Source: Cercophora sp. LCS_1
Taxonomy: Eukaryota > Ascomycota > Sordariomycetes > Sordariales > Lasiosphaeriaceae
Assembly: GCA_036250225.1 (NCBI GenBank)
Contig: JAPZLL010000007.1
Span: 1,414,589-1,478,588, forward strand
Direction of reading: 5' to 3'
DNA length: 64,000 nt
Shown here: piece after piece, positions 1 through 10,082 of the stretch
Layout: every line of letters starts with the position of its first letter
Position numbering within the stretch: the stretch's first letter is position 1
The notes under the pieces: generated by a model
The model's input: the letters and a program-made list of their open reading frames with translations, nothing else
What the model was told of the DNA's origin: nothing
Databases searched by the model: none
Made by a program: the position numbers and the translations under genes

Positions 1-78
1 AATCTCCTCGGCCTTTTGCGGGTTGGAGGCAGCTAGCTTCTGCGCTTCCCGCACTCTTTCCGATTCGCCCTGCGCCAT
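1..78 (-). CDS. RPN6: Probable 26S proteasome lid subunit RPN6, N-terminus only
   Basis: Partial gene running off the left edge on the minus strand. An ATG at 78 opens 26 codons with no stop. The short acidic N-terminus leads into REAQKLAASNPQKAEEI, which resembles the start of fungal Rpn6/PSMD11 proteins, whose first helical repeat begins with a similar 'EA..LA..NP..AE' pattern. Rpn6 clamps the proteasome lid to the core particle. Only the first helix is visible, so the assignment rests on about 20 residues and another helical-repeat protein is possible. It is divergent from SOF1 across a 546-bp shared promoter region. Confidence 0.5.
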   Translation of the reverse strand, partial: MAQGESERVREAQKLAASNPQKAEEI

Positions 79-624
79 TGTTGTTGTGATGTGTGCTGCG
101 AGCTTCGGCCGTCAGCGGTCGTAGTAATTCGCGGGACCGGGGTGGTCAGGGATGGAGCTGTGGGTGCGCCGGATGCACAAGTCGTCGGGAATCGCTGGAT
201 GGCAGGTTGGAGATCGTGGGCCGTTTGGGGGTGGATAAGTTGTTGGGAATGGGAATCGATGGCGTTCGTTGGAAAGCCCCAGCCTCGCCTGTGCACCTGC
301 AGCCCAAATCAGATCCAGCTCTCCAGGTTGCCGCGAGCGCGACGTAATGTATTGGGTACCTGAGCTGTGGCTGGGTGGTAAGGCGCGTGGCTGGTGGAGA
401 CTAGTGGCTAGGCCCTGGACAGTTCAAGGCGGTGATGGGTTCTGCCGCGCAACCCCGCCAAAATTTCTCGATGAGCTGCTGGTTGCTGGTGCAGAGCTTG
501 GATTGTGCCGTGAGGACGACGACAACAATTGGCCGTTTACCAGACTCGGCTTGACCAGGAAATTTGGTCTGTTTACAAACCACGTTCGGACGACTCTAAA
601 TAATCAGCGAAAAGGGGAAAAAAT
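79..624. promoter_or_regulatory. Divergent promoter region between RPN6-like gene and SOF1
   Basis: 546 bp between two start codons pointing away from each other. Open frames in it are short and lack coding character. It should hold both 5' UTRs and the shared promoter. I see no clear TATA box. Confidence 0.4.
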
Positions 625-2086
625 ATGAAGGTACAGAAGCTGGTCAACCTCTCAATTGACACAGTCAAACTGCGACCGTCCAACAATGCTAACGCCCCCT
701 GACAGATCAAGGCGCTCACACGGGCGACCTCAGCCCACATAGCCCCCGGCTCCGACCAAAAGGCTCCCCGAAATATCGCACCCGAGATCCATCCTTTCGA
801 ACGGGGGCGAGAATAGTACGTGGCAAGCCGGGAGAGTGAGAAGGTGAAATGCTGACGCCAGGAACAGCCAAAGAGCACTCAATGCGGTCAAGTTGGAGCG
901 CATGTTCGCGAAGCCGTTTCTCGGTCAACTCGGAAATGGCCATGTTCAGGGTATATACAGCATGTGCAAAGACCCGAGCTCCTTGAGCGCCATTGCATCT
1001 GGTTCTGGCGACGGCATCATCAAGGTCTGGAGTCTGACCTCTCGAGAGGAGGAGTGGCGCACGACGGCGCACAACAATATCGTCAAGGGTTTGACCTTTT
1101 CGAACGACAGAAAACTTTTGTCATGCGGAACAGACGGTATTAAGCTGTGGGACCCATATAACTCGGCTAATGACTCGACGCCGCTCGCATCGTGGCAAGA
1201 AGGAGGGCCATACACATCTCTTTCGTTCCATAGGAACGGAAACAGCTTCGCGGCCTCTTCAGGTGCCGGGTGTATCAGGGTATGGGATCTGGAGCACAGC
1301 ACGGCACCGCAGAGCATACAATGGCCCAACTTTACCGATACCATCACCGACGTTTGCTTCAACCAGGTGGAAACCTCAGTTATTGGGTCAGTGGCTGCGG
1401 ATCGATCAGTTATTCTCTTTGACCTGCGAACAAATTTGCCGGTTGTCAAGACTGTGCTCAAGTTTGCGGCCAACCGGATCGTCTTCAACCCCATGGAAGC
1501 GATGAACTTGGCTGTTGCATCAGAGGACCACAACATCTACATGTTTGACGCACGAAACTTTGACAAGGCTCAAAACATCTACAAGGGCCACGTCGCCGCC
1601 GTCATGGACGTTGAGTTCTCTCCCACCGGCGAGGAACTTGTCAGCGGTTCCTACGACAAGACGATCAGGATATGGCGTCGGGACCAGGGCCAGTCCCGGG
1701 ATATTTACCATACCAAGCGGATGCAAAGAGTCTTCCGGACCTGCTGGACCATGGACTCCAAGTACCTCGTCAGTGGAAGTGATGACGGAAATCTTCGTCT
1801 CTGGCGTGCGAATGCCTCGGAGCGAAGCGCTGTCAAGTCGTCCAGGCAGAGGCAAGCACTCGAGTACAACCAGGCCCTTATTGAGAGGTTCTCTCACTTG
1901 CCTGAGATCAAGCGTATCCGCCGTCACAGACATCTGCCGAAGGTGGTCAAGAAGGCCGGTGAGATCAAGCGGGAAGAGCTAGCGGCCATCAAGAGGAGAG
2001 AGGAGAACGAGCGGAAGCACTCCATCAAGCAGTTTGAGAAGCGCAAGGGCGAGAGAGAAAAGGCCATCCTGGTCAAGGAGCAGTAA
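625..2086 (+). CDS. SOF1: SOF1, WD40 protein of the U3 snoRNP / small-subunit processome
   Basis: Exons 625-630, 706-815 and 868-2086 give 444 aa, the usual length for Sof1/DCAF13. The first exon is only ATG-AAG. The second encodes the conserved lead IKALTRATSAHIAPGS, and the third joins through REYQRALNAVKLERMFAKPF. WD40 repeats fill residues ~55-345 (for example GSGDGIIKVW, SGSYDKTIRIW, SGSDDGNLRLW). The basic Sof1 tail follows (SHLPEIKRIRRHRHLPKVVK, then a Lys/Glu/Arg-rich helix). The family acts in the nucleolus in 18S pre-rRNA processing. The inferred introns of 75 and 52 nt have GTACAG/GTACGT donors. The stop lies 214 bp from that of the convergent RGS gene. Confidence 0.93.
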
Positions 2087-2300
2087 TCGGATTCTAGTCA
2101 CGTCTGTAGATACCACTGCTTGGTTTGCACGGAAAGGGCGTTTCGGCGAAAATGTCACCACCGAACAGCACCGGTTGGATTCAGCAATTGATACCATTTC
2201 CATTTGGCATATGATCCATGATGAAAAAAAAAAAAAAAAGAGCTCCCAAAGACACACCACGCTATGCAGGGTATACGCCAAAACCAAAACACATTTGTCG
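2087..2300. other. Convergent intergenic spacer with poly-A tract
   Basis: 214 bp between two facing stop codons, so it holds both 3' UTRs. It includes a run of 16 A at about 2224-2239, a site prone to length change. No terminator motif is obvious. Confidence 0.5.
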
Positions 2301-3643
2301 TCACAAAAACAAATCGCCCTTGGGCACAAACAACGAAGCAACCGTCAACAAACTCGCCACCAAACCACCCCATAACACGGCAAAAAACACCGTCCGATCC
2401 TGCACCAGTCTCAGCGCTCCGTTCCTGACTCCCGTCGTCTCGCCCATAACCCTCTCACACCACCCCTGTCGCTCATACACGCCCACCCACGCCTCATCAT
2501 CAAACTCATTCGCAGGCCCAAACGTCTGCAGACTCTTCTTCCGTAACGGATCCGCGCCGAGCGAACTAACACTCCCCTTTCGCACATGTCTTTTCTCCTC
2601 CACTTCGTCTTCTGCCAACTCCCACGGACGTAACTGTCTCTCTCCGTGAAAATGCAACACCACGCATAACCGTCTCCAGGCGGCTATCAGGATCGTCAAA
2701 CCAGGCCACCAGAGTACTAAACACAAGATCCGCAAAAAGTTTGATTGCCGGGACAAGATGAGGATGATATCTACCGCCAAACCGGCGAGTATGAGGAGGA
2801 TACCCAGACAGCGGAGGAATACGAGACGCGGAAGGTTGGCGTTGGAGGTGGAGTGCCGGATGAATGAGGGGTGCGAGTTGAGACGGAGGGATGCTTCGGC
2901 GTGGAGGAGGGCTGGGAGGAGGGCGGAGGGGTGGGTTGTGTGTTGGGCTGCGCGGAGGCATGACTCGCGGTCGCGTTGGGATAGAGGGAGTTGGCGTGGG
3001 GAGGGGGAGGTGATGTAGAGGCGGACGATGCGGGAGAGCTCGTCGCGGAAGGGTTGGATTGTGACTGTCCGGGGTTGTTAGTTATAGTGAATGGGGGAAG
3101 GGAGGAGATGGGAGCTTACAGGGTTGGAAATCACCCTTGGTTGACTCGGTTGGACTGAGGAGGGCTGAAGGTGGTGTTCGTGGACGGGATTCAGGGGGGT
3201 CTTCAAAGGGGTTTTCGGGAAGAGGGAGTGAGGATGAGGACTCCATTTCCATGATGGTGATGATCTTGTTCATCTTTTGGCTGCGGGCTCGACGGTGGCT
3301 GTAGGTGATGAAGCGGGATGCCGGCTCGTGGGACTTTTCGGGGTCCCAGACTGGGGAGAGGGCTTTTTGACGCGGCAGCAGATTGCTCCATCGTTGGATG
3401 TAGTCGTAGTACCATAGGAAGAACTGGAGGCATTCTGCGTTGTGCTCGACGTAGACGAGGTAGTCCATGAAGTCGTTGAGGGAACATGGCTGGGGCTGTT
3501 AGTAGTCATGTTGAACCGCTGAGATGGACACTTACAGGTGCTGTTCTGTTTTTGATGACTTCTTCAAACCCCAGTTCTTTGGGGATGTTGGTCGACGAGG
3601 TTGAGGCATCTCCTAGTCGGAGAGCAGTCTCAAAGTCCTCCAT
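2301..3643 (-). CDS. RGS-domain membrane protein (Rax1/RgsB-like)
   Basis: Exons in transcript order are 3643-3536, 3489-3120 and 3064-2301, giving 413 aa. An RGS-type fold begins at residue ~30 (VIKNRTAPPCSLNDFMDYL, then HNAECLQFFLWYYDYI). It is interrupted by a long, poorly conserved Ser/Pro-rich insert (~80-155) and resumes with FTIQPFRDELSRIVRLYI. Three hydrophobic segments close the protein: FLRCLGILLILAGLAVDIIL, LRILCLVLWWPGLTILIAAW and VFFAVLWGGLVASLLTVASL. RGS proteins speed GTP hydrolysis on G-alpha, and the RGS-plus-membrane layout matches fungal Rax1-like proteins. The split domain and exact subfamily are inferred. Introns are 46 and 55 nt with good donors. Confidence 0.8.
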
Positions 3644-6087
3644 GGTGGCGTCTTGTTAGGTTGACTGTGGCATACGATGCTGTGCTGACTAGAGTACAGA
3701 CACTCGACACGATGGGCTACTCTCCATCGATTAGGCCCAACAACAAAATGAAAGCCTCAGCCTCATCGTGGGGGGAACAGGCTGTTTTAAACTAGAAGCT
3801 CGCGAGAATAAAAGGTGAGCTTCTCGGAGCTATGTAACCAGCGGCCAAACATGTCCACCAATCAATCTGCCGTACCAGACGCCAGGTACGACAACCGTCC
3901 ACTTGCCGGTGCGGTTCAGACCCCAACTCAAATGCCGTCCGCCGGGCTCGCGGTCTTTCTCTCCGTTGTATTGCACCAAGTCACTACCGAAAACGAGGCG
4001 AGGCGGCCAGTGCTTCCTGCGCCATCCCTGCCCCCGAAGATCGCGGCTTGCATGAAGCCCTCGCGGGAGAGGAATGCAACGTCGGTTGGGCGAATCATCG
4101 CCGAGAAAGGTGTTGATGTTGCGGCTACGAGTGCTTCATCGACGCCGGGGATAGACATCTGAACAGGGGGCCTCCACCCATCTGCTGGCGGAGATCACAA
4201 GGCAAGCACCTGGGATCCCGGGCACGGTTGCACCTGCGCAGGACGGGCATCAGCTGGGAACTCTTGGCCGGGCACGAGCTGGGTTGGTCGAGTGCTGCTG
4301 CTGGCGTTTCAGATCTTCACGCGACAGCTCGCACCGACCATACAGAACGGTTGTTCGGGATTCAACCCGTCAGATTACCAAAATACAGTAATGCTCGGTG
4401 TCTGAAAGTCCCAGAGACACGTGGCTATGCTGCTGCCACCTGTGTTGCTGCGCCCAAGCAGGAGCAGTCCTGTCACCCGACTATGGTTGCCAATGTCGTC
4501 AGGTGCCACCGTGAGGCTCTTTCCCTCCCGGCATCCCAGACTCTTGGCTCCCGTCTTGCATTCTGCCGCTGCCTTCAGCCCTCTTTTTGTCTCTGCCGCT
4601 GGCCTCTGCGCGTCAAGGAACCGGGAATGGCCCGCGGCAGCTTCCCATCTCAGTCGTCGTTCCCATCACAAGAGGGCGGGGTTGCATCATCGACGCACGA
4701 GCCGTAGATCGTGGGTGTCTGTGTGAAACCCTCTCATCCCGCGTTCGGCCTCACTGGAAAAGTACCTCGTTCGCTGTTGTCGTTTCAGATCGTCTTGTTC
4801 ACCCCCCACCATGCCGGGTCTGGTACCGAGTGAGCCTCACCCCCAATTCCCGTTGCCAAGGCCATGCCCCTGCCAAGAGAGTCGTCAACCTCACCACTGT
4901 AGCGAGCTTCCATTCCGTCTTGGGAAAAACAAAAACTCAAATCACAACGTCATTGTGTGCCGAGGAGTGTCGAATTTCATTAGTCCGAATCCGGTATGTC
5001 GGACGCAAACAAGTTGGGCAGGCAACACCTTTTCTGTTTATCTGGATCCCATACGAGTTTCAAGACACCAGCGCGTGCTCAGTTGACAGTTTCGAGACAC
5101 TTGAACGGGTAAATGAGTCGGACATATGCAAAGCGCTACCAGCGCACACTTTCCCGGTCTGTGGACGTTTGCGCTGCGCAGCTCACCACTTACCCGGTGT
5201 TTGGCGCTTCCTCCCAAAATAGACAATGTGAACTACCCGGATCTCACTGACTTGACGTCGTCCTGCAAGTCATTACGTCTTGTAAAAGCAAGTAACCTCA
5301 CAAAACTCCAAATACCATCATGAGAATACCGAACGGAGTGGAAAATCGCCAACACGTCGGAACCCATTCCTCCGCCAACCAAAACAACAACGGACAAACA
5401 CCTCCTATCATTCTCCCTAGCGGCATAGAACAATCTCCCAAACACGTAGATCACCGCTAAACTAACCCACACCCACCAAAGGGACACCAGAGGAACAAGA
5501 CGAAACACCAAACCTCTGGTCTCCCCGCACTCGACCAACGGGACGAAAACACGACTGGACAAAGTCCCTCAATGCGTCAACCCAACCCCGCGCCGACCTT
5601 CCGAATGCGAGCACTTCTCGCTCCAGGAGCTGCCAGGGAAGTTCCCTCCTTCCCAAAGTTTCATAGCACAGCTCCGTCGATCTCCCAAGCTTTGATGAAA
5701 GCTCCCGTCCAGAGACATCCGTCCACGTCAGCTATAGCATTGTTCACAAAGTGTTTCTGCTGATCTCACTCACGATATTATTCATGTTGTTTCTCGAATG
5801 AAGCGGAGCATCTGATTTGGTATCATCCTAACACCGTGCCTGACCTTCCCCGCCATTCCCACACAAAGATGAAAAGAAGGAGATACGGAAAGCATAACGG
5901 TCATCGTATTGCAAAGTGCCCAATCCCATAATCCAAATCTTTCTTTTCCACGCCGGCTTGTGCAAACAGAGACGGGAACGATATACCGGCAAATGAAGCC
6001 AAAAGTAAAAATCAAGCTCACAGGATAGCCGCCAACTCCCCAAAGCATGATTGAACCGAGGCCAAGACCCAACCCAAACCCCCAACT
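3644..6087. other. Long intergenic region, no supported gene
   Basis: 2.4 kb upstream of the RGS gene and downstream of CENP-C. Several frames of 60-210 codons exist but show no recognisable family, splice support or steady codon bias. The least unlikely is a 76-codon frame on the minus strand at 3928-4158. A minus-strand frame at 5233-5562 has one hydrophobic stretch. I annotate neither as a gene. Confidence 0.5.
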
Positions 6088-8339
6088 TTATTCCTCACCC
6101 TCCCCTTCCTCTTCTTCTTCTCCCTCTTGGTCTTCGTACCCCTCTTCTCCCTCAGGTAAGGCCTCCTCCTCCTCTTCATGCTGCGGCGCCACCTCGCACC
6201 CCTGAGAGAAAAAGATCCTCGCTGGTACGTCGGATTCGTTCTCAATCGCATAGTAATTCCCTGTTCCCGTTAGCTTCCATTTTCCATCCCCTGCAGTGCT
6301 GCAAAAACTCACCTCGGGGCACAAACCACATCCCCCCTTTACTAATCCGAAAACTCGTCTCGTTGACCGTAACCAACACCCTGCCCGTATGTACGAAAAA
6401 TGTCATAAACATCTTTCGCGCGTTCTTGGGCCTCTTCTCCGCACCTGGCGGTAAATCCACAACGCCAGCATTAAAGAACCCCTCGCTCAGGACCTTGGCA
6501 TACCTAAAGCTCGCGTCCTTGACCGTCTGCGTCCTCACAGCCCTCGAGCTAATCGCCAGCTGCCGCACCTCGACGTCGACCTCCTCATCCAAGCCAGGCG
6601 GGTTAAGCTCATGGTCAGGATGCCACGCGACGACTTTACCGTCGACAAGGCCCGGGTTCGTCTCCCACGGCTCGGCAGGGCCAAGGTCATCATCGTCGTC
6701 GTATGCCCGACGACGCCCCGGTTTTCCTGTCCGTTTTGAGGCGTGCTTTTTAGGCGGGGCTTCGGGCTCGTCAACGCGGACGACTTCCTTGATCTTGTGT
6801 AGTACGAAGCGGTGTGGTTGTGTGCGCGGCGCAAATGCGTCGGCTTCTTCGTCTACGTCGTAGTCTACACGCTCGTTGCGCCAAAAGGCGAGCGGTTTAA
6901 AGGAGGTTCGCCCTGAGCGGGTGCGGACCATGCTGTCCGAGTCGCCGGGGACCTCGCGGCGGTTGATCAGAAGACCGCGGGATTTCGGGAGGGGTGGACC
7001 CCGTGGGATGGCAACGATCGAGATGTCGCCTTCGGAGGATTTGCGCTTGCGCCCGCGTTTTTTGGGCTCTGGTTTGGAGGGCCCTACGGCTTTGTTTTTT
7101 GGTGGGCGGCCCTTGGGTTTGGGCGCTGGTACGGATGCGGGCGAGGCGCGTGGTCGCTTTGTTTGTCGCGCTGGTGGCTCTTCGTGGTCGGCGGGTTCTT
7201 CCGGTTCGGGGGACCGCCGTTTTCTCCCACGCGGGTTGGGTGGTGATGGAGTCGCCTTTTGCTTGCCTGCATTCCTCTGTGGCTTGGCGGCCACCAGCTC
7301 AGACGCGTCGCTGCCCTCTTCCTCCTCCTCTCCGTCTTCTTGGTCGCTTTCTGGGAGTGCTTTGCCCCGTTTTGTTGACTTGGTAGATTTGACTAACCCT
7401 TCCCGGACCTTTGGACTGGCAGTCTTCTTGGCTGCTGGCCCTGGTTTCTTTTTGGATGCAGCAAATCGGGGGATTTCTTCCTCCCCCTCGCTTTCCTCCT
7501 CCTCGCTTTCCTCCTCCTCCTCCCCCTGTGCCGGCTCTTCAATGTCGGCTTGCAGCATGGCCATTGACTCTTCCAAGTATGCGTCCACCTCCGCCTCGTC
7601 GTCCTGCGCAGCGTCGCTCTTTGGTAGTTCCTCTTCGCTTTCCTCGGGCGACGATCGAGAGTTGTAGTTGCTTCGCATGCCCAACGACTTGGGACTGAAC
7701 TTGGGCGCCTTGCTCAGCACAGGTTGCGAAGCTGAGCGCCCACCGTTTTGCGCAAGCCCGCTCGCTCCAGGCCGTTGCTTCTTGCCGCCAGACCCAGACC
7801 CATTGTCCCTAACAATATCTCCTCGAGTCGGCGACGAACTCCGCGCCATGAGCCGGTTGCGCTGCGCGGGCGAGTTGAGAAACGTCTTGACAGGCGATCG
7901 GTTCTTAGCGAGCTGCATTGTCGTCAGACGGTTCCCGTGACCGTTGAGGAGGGCGGCAGGACCGACTCCCAAGTCTATAAGCCGTATTAGCTGTCATGTT
8001 CGCGAGTGATACCATGGTGTTGTCGTACTTTGGGTGATCTCCATCGGTGATCCGCTGCTTTCATTATCCGACTCTTCCTCGCTGTCGTCGTGTAGAATCC
8101 TCGTCCCCTCGTTCGGCTTGGTTGGCGACGAAAAGAAGGCATCTGGATCCTCCATGCCATGTTCATCCTGCACCACCTTGTCCCGTGTAACGCCGGTTTT
8201 GCTAGAATCCCCAGGCGTATCAGCACGTCTCCTCTCTCGATCGAGTCAAGGGAACCCACCGTCCTACAACACCCAAGTCCCACAGATGCTCACTCTCGGG
8301 CCCAATTGTCTGCCGCGCCTGCGACGGACGGGGCGCCAT
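6088..8339 (-). CDS. MIF2: CENP-C/Mif2 centromere protein
   Basis: Exons in transcript order are 8339-8260, 8201-8029, 7974-6313 and 6260-6088, giving 695 aa. CENP-C binds centromeric CENP-A nucleosomes and recruits the inner kinetochore. The N-terminus has the conserved Mif2 block (start MAPRPSQARQTIGPES, then WDLGVVGRKTGV, with GRKTG split by intron 1). Residues ~110-420 are acidic and basic low complexity. The CENP-C signature sits near 430 (TRSGRTSFKPLAFWRNERV). The C-terminus is a cupin dimerisation fold (MTFFVHTGRVLVTVNETSF, FVPRGNYYAIENES) ending in an Asp/Glu-rich tail. All three introns (58, 54 and 52 nt) keep phase. It is divergent from the RNase H2 gene. Confidence 0.93.
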
Positions 8340-8857
8340 CGCGATCGAGTTTGTGTCGTCGAAAAGGTCGTGACAAGATGCAATGCTGGTGATGGCACGG
8401 CGCGTCGCAAAAAGGGTGGCGTCAAAAAGGTGGGTCAGTCGAGCGGGATGCGGTTGAAGAAATCACCCAACACGACAAACAAAACTTGGGAAGAGGTTGC
8501 AAAAGCGGGCGTGGGCTGCAAGTGCGCAATCGAGGCGACAGATCAATGCAGTGCGTCGCCCACGAACGCCTTGTTTACTTTTCGTGCTTTGCTTGGGACG
8601 GTGCGGGACAGCTTCCCTGCAGTGCCGGCAGCAGGTGGGTTTTCTTGCTTGCAAGGATGTAACGCTGAGCTGCGCGTCTGATTGGCCAACGCGCCGTGAG
8701 CCGGGACGCGTTTGACTTGGGCCCCTCGCACCTCGATGGCCGTGACAGGACTTTTGTCGATTACACTTGTTCCTCTCCAGTCTCACCACCAGAAACCACA
8801 ATCCCAATCCCACCATCTTCGGTTCCACCATCACCAAAATCCACCACAACCACCACC
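8340..8857. promoter_or_regulatory. Bidirectional promoter region between MIF2 and RNase H2 gene
   Basis: 518 bp between two diverging start codons. The right 100 bp is C/A-rich and pyrimidine-patterned, like a fungal 5' UTR leading into CACCACCATGG. A CCAAT-type box (ATTGG on plus) occurs at about 8680-8685. Confidence 0.4.
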
Positions 8858-9865
8858 ATGGACGACGACACAAAAATGGAAGATCCCACCCTCGAAACTC
8901 CCCCATCAGACGTCTTCATCCCGCCCTCAATCCACCCCTCCTCCCTCAAAGCCGGTCAATCCTACACCCACTTCTCCGCCGTTCCCCCTTCCCTCTTACC
9001 CCCCGACGTCCCCAACGTCTCCGACCGCCCCGCATGCTCCCTCGGCGTAGACGAAGCAGGCCGCGGCCCGGTCCTCGGCCCAATGGTCTACGGCATCTTC
9101 TACCTCCCCATCACCCGCGAAACCCCCCTCCTGCGCGAAACTCACCACTTCGACGACAGCAAAGTCCTCACACCGACCGTCCGCTCCTCCCTGATGCAAA
9201 CCCTCTGCACGCCCGACTCCGACTTATACACCTCGTCTGGGTGGGCCATCTCGGCGCTCTCAGCACGCGACATATCATCCGGCATGCTGCGGCCTAATAA
9301 CACGAACTATAACCTCAACGCGCAAGCAATGGACGCAACGATTGATTTGATCAAGGGTGTTTATGGACGGGGCGTTAATGTCACCGAGATATATGTCGAT
9401 ACGATTGGACAGCCGGGTGTATATCAGAAGAAGTTGGAGAGGGTATTTCCTACGGCGAGGATAACGGTTGCAAAAAAGGCGGATAGTTTGTATCCTGTTG
9501 TCAGTGCTGCGAGTGTGTGTGCCAAGGTGACGAGGGATGCGGCGCTAGAAACGCTGTGGAGGCAACGGGGCGGGGAGGAGGGTGAGATTGAGTGGGGGAG
9601 TGGGTATCCGGGTGATGGACGGTGTGTGGGGTGGATGAAGGGGAACATGCATCCTGTGTTTGGATGGGGGACTGCTGAGTGTCGGTTTAGTTGGGGGACG
9701 GCGAAGGATATGTTGGATACAAAGGGGGGCGTCAAGGTTGAGTGGCCGGTTGAGGACGATGGGGATACGCACAAGTTGACGGATTTGTTTGCCAAGAAGG
9801 ACGAGGCTGAGGGGGATGAGTTGGGGACGTGGTTTGGGGCACCGGCTGGACTTGAGGCGTTTTGA
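8858..9865 (+). CDS. RNH201: Ribonuclease H2 catalytic subunit (type 2 RNase H)
   Basis: Single exon, 335 aa. The frame stays open upstream, but the first ATG is at 8858 in strong context (CACCACCATGG). RNase H2 nicks RNA in RNA:DNA hybrids and removes single ribonucleotides from DNA in the nucleus. The type-2 motifs are complete: VDEAGRGPVLGPM with catalytic Asp65-Glu66, YVDTIGQPG with Asp181, and KKADSLYPVVSAASVCAKVT with Asp209. The 28-residue spacing between the last two matches the human enzyme as I recall it. The YPGD and FGWGTAECRFSW blocks follow. Eukaryotic enzymes work with two accessory subunits not present here. Confidence 0.95.
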   Translation: MDDDTKMEDPTLETPPSDVFIPPSIHPSSLKAGQSYTHFSAVPPSLLPPDVPNVSDRPACSLGVDEAGRGPVLGPMVYGIFYLPITRETPLLRETHHFDDSKVLTPTVRSSLMQTLCTPDSDLYTSSGWAISALSARDISSGMLRPNNTNYNLNAQAMDATIDLIKGVYGRGVNVTEIYVDTIGQPGVYQKKLERVFPTARITVAKKADSLYPVVSAASVCAKVTRDAALETLWRQRGGEEGEIEWGSGYPGDGRCVGWMKGNMHPVFGWGTAECRFSWGTAKDMLDTKGGVKVEWPVEDDGDTHKLTDLFAKKDEAEGDELGTWFGAPAGLEAF

Positions 9866-10082
9866 AGTTGTGATTGGCATATCATTACTGTATTATCATC
9901 ATCGCTGGAGTTCGGAGTTGGGCATCACGATAGACACCATGATATCCTGGCGCCCCATCCCCTGGACGCCTCCCAGTGCTGTTGCTGGAGACCCAGCCTA
10001 TATAAAAGCGTGGTAAACACCAATACCCCTGTTCCTACCCTGCCCTGCAATTGCCCCGCGACCTTCATAACCATCATACCGT
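9866..10082. other. Convergent spacer between RNH201 and SEY1
   Basis: 217 bp between facing stop codons holding both 3' UTRs. No motif stands out. Confidence 0.5.

Noticed and set aside
4228..5222. Two overlapping plus-strand frames of 159 and 211 codons
   Set aside because: Cys/Ser/Arg-rich with no recognisable domain, no bias in third positions and no supporting splice sites.
6876..7667. 263-codon plus-strand frame rich in Ser and Gly
   Set aside because: Antisense to the low-complexity acidic part of CENP-C, whose codons produce the Ser/Gly/Arg pattern.
8696..8857. In-frame upstream extension of the RNase H2 protein
   Set aside because: It begins at GTG with a Ser/Pro/Thr-rich leader; the first ATG at 8858 has a strong context and fits family length.
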